Part shown: positions 13,765-16,833 of the stretch, piece by piece
Layout: every line of letters begins with the position of its first letter
Position numbering within the stretch: the stretch's first letter is position 1
NCBI GenBank assembly: GCA_030628905.1
Contig: DAOVQB010000091.1
Coordinates: 1 to 16,833, forward strand
DNA: 16,833 bases
Direction: 5' to 3'
Origin: DAOVQB01 sp023128935
GTDB lineage: Bacteria > Eisenbacteria > RBG-16-71-46 > CAIMUX01 > WJJG01
Translations under genes and position numbers: made by a program
The notes under the pieces: generated by a model
Database searches by the model: none
Told to the model about the DNA's origin: nothing
What the model saw: the letters and a program-made list of their open reading frames with translations, nothing else

Positions 13765-15663
13765 ATGAGTTCTGAACGGGATCAAACTCAAGCCGGGCGG
13801 CCGGATTCACTGGCTGAGGGCGGTAAGGGCCCGCGCCTCAGGGGGGCCAGGGCACACCTGGAGTGGATCTGGGGCTACTGGGCTGGGCATAGATCCATCA
13901 TCGTCGTTTTGGCTTTCCTGACTCTTATCTCCACGTCAGTAGCTGTTGCCTATCCGCTCGTCTTCCGCTGGGTCATCGATCAGCTGGCCAAGATGTTCGG
14001 GGAAAGCGGAGAGATCGGCAAGCTCGGGATGGTGATGCTCGTCCTGGCACTGATTGCTTTTGGGCGGTTCGTGTCTGGCTTCTACCCGGCAACCCGCGCG
14101 CTGATGAACCTCAGGCTGGATCGGCTGATCCGGGAGGATGTCTTCGGGAGCCTGATGAAAAAGGACTACCGCTTCAACAACGCTTTCCGCACGGGCGATG
14201 TCGTTACTCGACTGACCGACGATATCTACGAGTTCCCGAAGATCTCCTGGTTCGGTTGTTCGGGCGTCTTCCGGGCGGTCGAATCCAGTTCGAAGCTTAT
14301 CTTCTGCCTGGCCGTCATGCTCTCGATGAACTGGAAGCTGACCCTTGCCTCGATCATTCCGCTGCCGATCATGATGTGGTTCTTCTACAGCTTGCGGCAC
14401 CAGATCCGCGAATGCGTACAAGGCACGCAACGCACGATTTCGAAGACAAACGAGCTGCTGGAGGCGGCATTCTCAGGGATCAGGATTGTAAAGGCCTTCA
14501 GGGGCGAGGCAGGGCAAGAGAAGCGCCTCGCCGATATCATGAAAGAACGCCGGGGGCTCTTCCTGAGTCTGATGAAGCTGCAGATCATCCTCTGGTCTAT
14601 GGACACCCTGGCTAGCCGGCTGGGTCAGATGATCGTGATCGCGATCGGGGGATTCATGGTCATCCAGGACCAGATGACCATCGGGACCCTCTTTGCCTTC
14701 TATGTTTTTCTGGATATGCTGGCCCAACCGATGATGGATCTGCCGCATCTCTTCATGACCGCCCAGCAGGCCTTTGTCTCGATCGATCGCGTTGACGAGA
14801 TCCGCTCCTTCCCCGTCACGACCGCACGCAGCGGGGGTCGGCACCTCGAGGAGATCCGCGAGATCGCCTTCCAAGAGGTCTCGTTCTCCTATGATGGATC
14901 CCGCCGGCAGGTCAGTCGAGTATCCTTCCGCGCGCCCGCTGGGATTCGAATGGCCGTGGTCGGCCCGGTCGCGTGCGGAAAATCAACGGTGCTGAAGCTG
15001 CTGACCGGGATCCTGGAACCCACTGAGGGGCAGATCCTAATCAACGACCGCCCACTCAGCGAATGGGACTGGGAATCCTACACGCAGCAACTCGGCTACG
15101 TGCCACAGGAGGGCGTCCTTTTCTCCAAGAGCATTTTCGAGAATGTCATATTCGGCCGGTCTGTGCCCGAAGGTTGGAACCTTGAACCAAGGAAGGCACC
15201 TGAAGTGGGCCTCGCCTCCGCGGGAGATCAGAGGCAAGAGGCGTGGGCGCGGCGGTGCTTGTCGGTGGCGCAGATGGAACAGGATTTAGAGGAGCTGCCA
15301 GAGGGGATGCGCACTGTGGTTGGGCAGAAAGGGTCGCTCATCTCGGGGGGGCAGAAACAGCGGGTTGCCATCGCACGGGCGCTTGCCGGCCGGCCGCAGA
15401 TCCTCCTTCTGGACGACTGCACCGCGGCATTGGATGCGCACAATGAAGACCGCTTCTGGACGCAGCTCAATGAGGAACTGGGCGGGTGCACGTGCTTCAT
15501 TGTATCTCATCGGCTGGCCACCATCCGTCGCGCGGACCGGATCCTAGTGCTGGAGGATGGCCGGCTCATCGACGACGGCACGCACGAGGAATTGGCGCTG
15601 CGCTGCGAGACCTATCGCGAGTTCCTGCAAACCGAGCGCCGCAAGGCTCATCTGGAAGTGTAG
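13765..15663 (+). CDS. ABC exporter half-transporter, subunit with degenerate Walker B
   Basis: 632 residues. An exporter-type membrane domain (hydrophobic segments within about residues 45-330) precedes the ATPase domain. Walker A is GPVACGKST at 400-408, the signature is intact ISGGQ at 526-530, and the switch histidine is H582 in SHRL. Walker B reads LLLDDCTAALD, with Asp551 where the catalytic Glu should be. Between the Q-loop and the signature there is an extra stretch (NLEPRKAPEVGLASAG). In heterodimeric exporters such as BmrCD and TM287/288, an Asp in this place marks the non-hydrolysing site. Its intact signature would complete the consensus site with the partner's DE Walker B. It begins 62 bases after the partner's stop. 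Its last nine codons plus stop are copied two more times downstream. Confidence 0.93.
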   Translation: MSSERDQTQAGRPDSLAEGGKGPRLRGARAHLEWIWGYWAGHRSIIVVLAFLTLISTSVAVAYPLVFRWVIDQLAKMFGESGEIGKLGMVMLVLALIAFGRFVSGFYPATRALMNLRLDRLIREDVFGSLMKKDYRFNNAFRTGDVVTRLTDDIYEFPKISWFGCSGVFRAVESSSKLIFCLAVMLSMNWKLTLASIIPLPIMMWFFYSLRHQIRECVQGTQRTISKTNELLEAAFSGIRIVKAFRGEAGQEKRLADIMKERRGLFLSLMKLQIILWSMDTLASRLGQMIVIAIGGFMVIQDQMTIGTLFAFYVFLDMLAQPMMDLPHLFMTAQQAFVSIDRVDEIRSFPVTTARSGGRHLEEIREIAFQEVSFSYDGSRRQVSRVSFRAPAGIRMAVVGPVACGKSTVLKLLTGILEPTEGQILINDRPLSEWDWESYTQQLGYVPQEGVLFSKSIFENVIFGRSVPEGWNLEPRKAPEVGLASAGDQRQEAWARRCLSVAQMEQDLEELPEGMRTVVGQKGSLISGGQKQRVAIARALAGRPQILLLDDCTAALDAHNEDRFWTQLNEELGGCTCFIVSHRLATIRRADRILVLEDGRLIDDGTHEELALRCETYREFLQTERRKAHLEV

Positions 15664-15725
15664 CAGAGCGCCGCAAGGCTCATCTGGAAGTGTAGCAGAG
15701 CGCCGCAAGGCTCATCTGGAAGTGT
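15634..15725 (+). repeat. 32-bp tandem repeat (2.9 copies) at the end of the ABC gene
   Basis: Units start at 15634, 15666 and 15698. The first contains the last nine codons (ERRKAHLEV) and the TAG stop of the ABC gene; the second and third lie past the stop. Copies 1 and 2 end in TAG and the last runs into TGA. There are almost no mismatches, which suggests recent expansion. Confidence 0.92.
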
Positions 15726-15774
15726 GATGGCTTTTGGGTACCACGCTCCTCCGGGGATTGGAGGTCGCGACTCT

Positions 15775-15793
15775 GGGAGGCATACAGCCTCCC
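15775..15793. terminator. Hairpin between convergent genes, possible bidirectional terminator
   Basis: A perfect seven-base stem GGGAGGC / GCCTCCC with loop ATACA lies between the ABC gene and the convergent zinc-ribbon gene. There is no U-tract on either side, so intrinsic termination would be weak or factor-assisted. Confidence 0.5.
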
Positions 15794-15806
15794 CGGGTTA
15801 GATGCT

Positions 15807-16013
15807 TCACCCGCCTTGGGTGTTGCACTGCGGGGCATGTCCACTGGATCCAGGTGAGGGTGCTGTGGAGAAGCAGGAAATGAGCCGGCGCGGTGCCCGT
15901 GCCCCACACTCGGGACACTCAAGCTCCTTCTCAGCCGCGTCGCGGGTGCTCATCGGAAGCATCGCCTCGAACTTGGCCCCACAGGTCCGGCACTCGTATT
16001 CATAGAAAGGCAT
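15807..16013 (-). CDS. FmdB-family zinc-ribbon protein
   Basis: 68 residues. The opening MPFYEYECRTCGAKFE and the two CxxC knuckles (C8/C11 and C33/C36) are characteristic of the FmdB/CxxC_CxxC putative regulatory proteins, which bind one zinc. The C-terminal tail (residues 48-68) is Ser/Pro/Gly-rich and disordered, as in many members. A GGAG is close to the ATG, and a stronger AGGAGG lies about ten bases upstream. Function is unknown for the family as a whole. The gene converges on the ABC operon. Confidence 0.85.
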   Translation of the reverse strand: MPFYEYECRTCGAKFEAMLPMSTRDAAEKELECPECGARAPRRLISCFSTAPSPGSSGHAPQCNTQGG

Positions 16014-16044
16014 ATCTCCAAGACCTCCTGTGGTACAGGGCTAA

Positions 16045-16103
16045 GCGCATTTCCGCGTCGGATGGGCTCGCGCATCTCTGCGTCGGATGGGCTCGCGCAT
16101 CTC
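16045..16103. repeat. 25-bp tandem repeat (2.4 copies)
   Basis: Units start at 16045, 16070 and 16095, each beginning GCGCAT and containing GCGTCGGATGGGCTC. It lies in the gap between the zinc-ribbon gene and the frameshifted ATPase gene. The unit length is not a multiple of three. The only frame crossing it is the read-through of the frameshifted gene. Confidence 0.88.
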
Positions 16104-16213
16104 CTCTCCACGCAATGATTGTACCGATCTTTCTGCTGCATGCCAATCCTGTAGATCTTGAATGGCCGCGAGAGAGTGGATCTGGGATGTAGCAGGCCTG
16201 GGCCAGCTTCGGG

Positions 16214-16833
16214 TCAGTCGGCGCGATAGCTGAGCGCCAACCGGGCCCGGCCGGCGATGGCAAAGTACTGGCTTCGGCCCTGGGACCGAATCGGCAGGAT
16301 CGCCTGGGCTTGATCGCCTGGGCTTGCTCCAGACGGGAGAACAGGGCACTCACCCGGCCCTGAGAGAGTCCCAGATGATCGATCACGTCCGCCTGGCGAA
16401 AGTCCTCGTCACCCAGCGCGGCAAGTCCCTTGAGGTGAGCAAGCTCCGCCCGGCTGAGTTCGCTCACAAGTTGTCCTTGGTACAGCGGGGCGAGTACGGG
16501 TAGGGCCTCCTCGAGGCCTAGGGGGGCCGGATGGAGGGAGCCGAGAGCCTGGTAGCAAGCTTCCTCGAGAGCGCCGAGCATCCCCCTCAGGTCTCCTCGC
16601 AACAGCATGTGAAGCTGCTCCACCAACTCCGAGGTGACCGGGCGAGTTACTTTCTGCCGCCCGATGCGGAGATGATCGAGCCGTCGCTGAAGCATTTCCT
16701 GCACATCTTCGAGCTTCATCGGCGCCAGGCTCACCGGCGGCGGGAAAACGCTTCGCACCTGGGCATGGACCGAGAGGATTCGACCGTGGAACTCGGGCGT
16801 CGCGCCGAGCAGCAGGTGCAGCCCAGGAACCAG
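16214..16833 (-). pseudogene. 3' end of an AAA+ ATPase gene with winged-helix tail, frameshifted
   Basis: The gene enters from the right edge with LVPGLHLLLGATPEFHGRI, a sensor-1-like strand. It continues through a helical lid with RGDLRGMLGALEEACYQA, which looks like sensor 2, and then a winged-helix segment (DVIDHLGLSQGRVSALFSRL). This resembles an Orc1/Cdc6-like or stand-alone AAA+ ATPase; Walker A and B lie outside the window. At 16298-16325 a perfect 14-bp tandem duplication shifts the frame, after which the reading continues to 16000 as low-quality sequence overlapping the zinc-ribbon gene. With only one copy the frame continues ILPIRSQGRSQYFAIAG and ends LALSYRAD at TGA (complement of 16214-16216), a sensible winged-helix end. 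The start is not visible. Confidence 0.75.
16298..16325. repeat. 14-bp perfect tandem duplication
   Basis: GATCGCCTGGGCTT occurs twice in direct succession (16298-16311 and 16312-16325). It lies within the AAA+ gene and causes its frameshift. Confidence 0.95.

Noticed and set aside
15634..16103. CRISPR array
   Set aside because: The repeats are contiguous tandem copies without unique spacers, each array has a different unit, and no cas genes are present.
16000..16213. Read-through C-terminus of the AAA+ gene as genuine protein
   Set aside because: It arises only from the 14-bp duplication, is low in quality, runs through the 25-bp repeats and overlaps the zinc-ribbon start.

Overview
The window comes from a GC-rich bacterium, most likely Gram-negative (diderm). 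The evidence is a probable lipoprotein, a Tat-exported periplasmic-type phosphatase, a sigma-54 activator with TPRs, a TldD/TldE pair and a heterodimeric ABC exporter. The mix suggests a less-studied lineage (FCB-type or delta-proteobacteria-like), but nothing here fixes the taxonomy. There are no rRNA or tRNA genes, no CRISPR array, no transposase and no phage genes.

Left part (1-5943, all + strand): the tail of an unidentified gene, then tldD and tldE (a two-gene peptidase operon), then an 885-residue transcription activator with N-terminal TPRs, a central sigma-54 AAA+ domain with an intact GAFTGA loop, and a C-terminal Fis-type HTH. Middle (5980-9428): a SAM methyltransferase on the minus strand and a FapA/DUF342 protein on the plus strand diverge from a 318-bp region carrying two 30-bp repeats with GC-rich palindromes. 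A WalJ/YycJ-type metallo-beta-lactamase-fold hydrolase converges on the FapA gene. A 460-bp gene-free stretch follows, containing a strong 32-bp inverted repeat.

Right part (9889-15663, all + strand): a 5'-nucleotidase split into two genes in swapped order. A predicted lipoprotein carries the C-terminal substrate domain and a Tat-signal protein carries the metallophosphoesterase domain. Two ABC exporter half-transporters follow. Their motifs degenerate in the reciprocal way expected of a heterodimer with one weak ATP site. Converging from the right edge are a small FmdB-type zinc-ribbon gene and the 3' end of an AAA+ ATPase with a winged-helix tail.

The most unusual feature is a series of short tandem duplications (units of 14, 25, 28, 30, 32 and 45 bp, 2-3 copies each) sitting at gene boundaries in the right half. 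One, a perfect 14-bp duplication, frameshifts the AAA+ gene; reading only one copy restores a plausible C-terminus. I found no clear new multi-gene system. The best leads are the tandem-duplication pattern, the split nucleotidase, the inverted-repeat element and the operator-like palindromes between the divergent genes.
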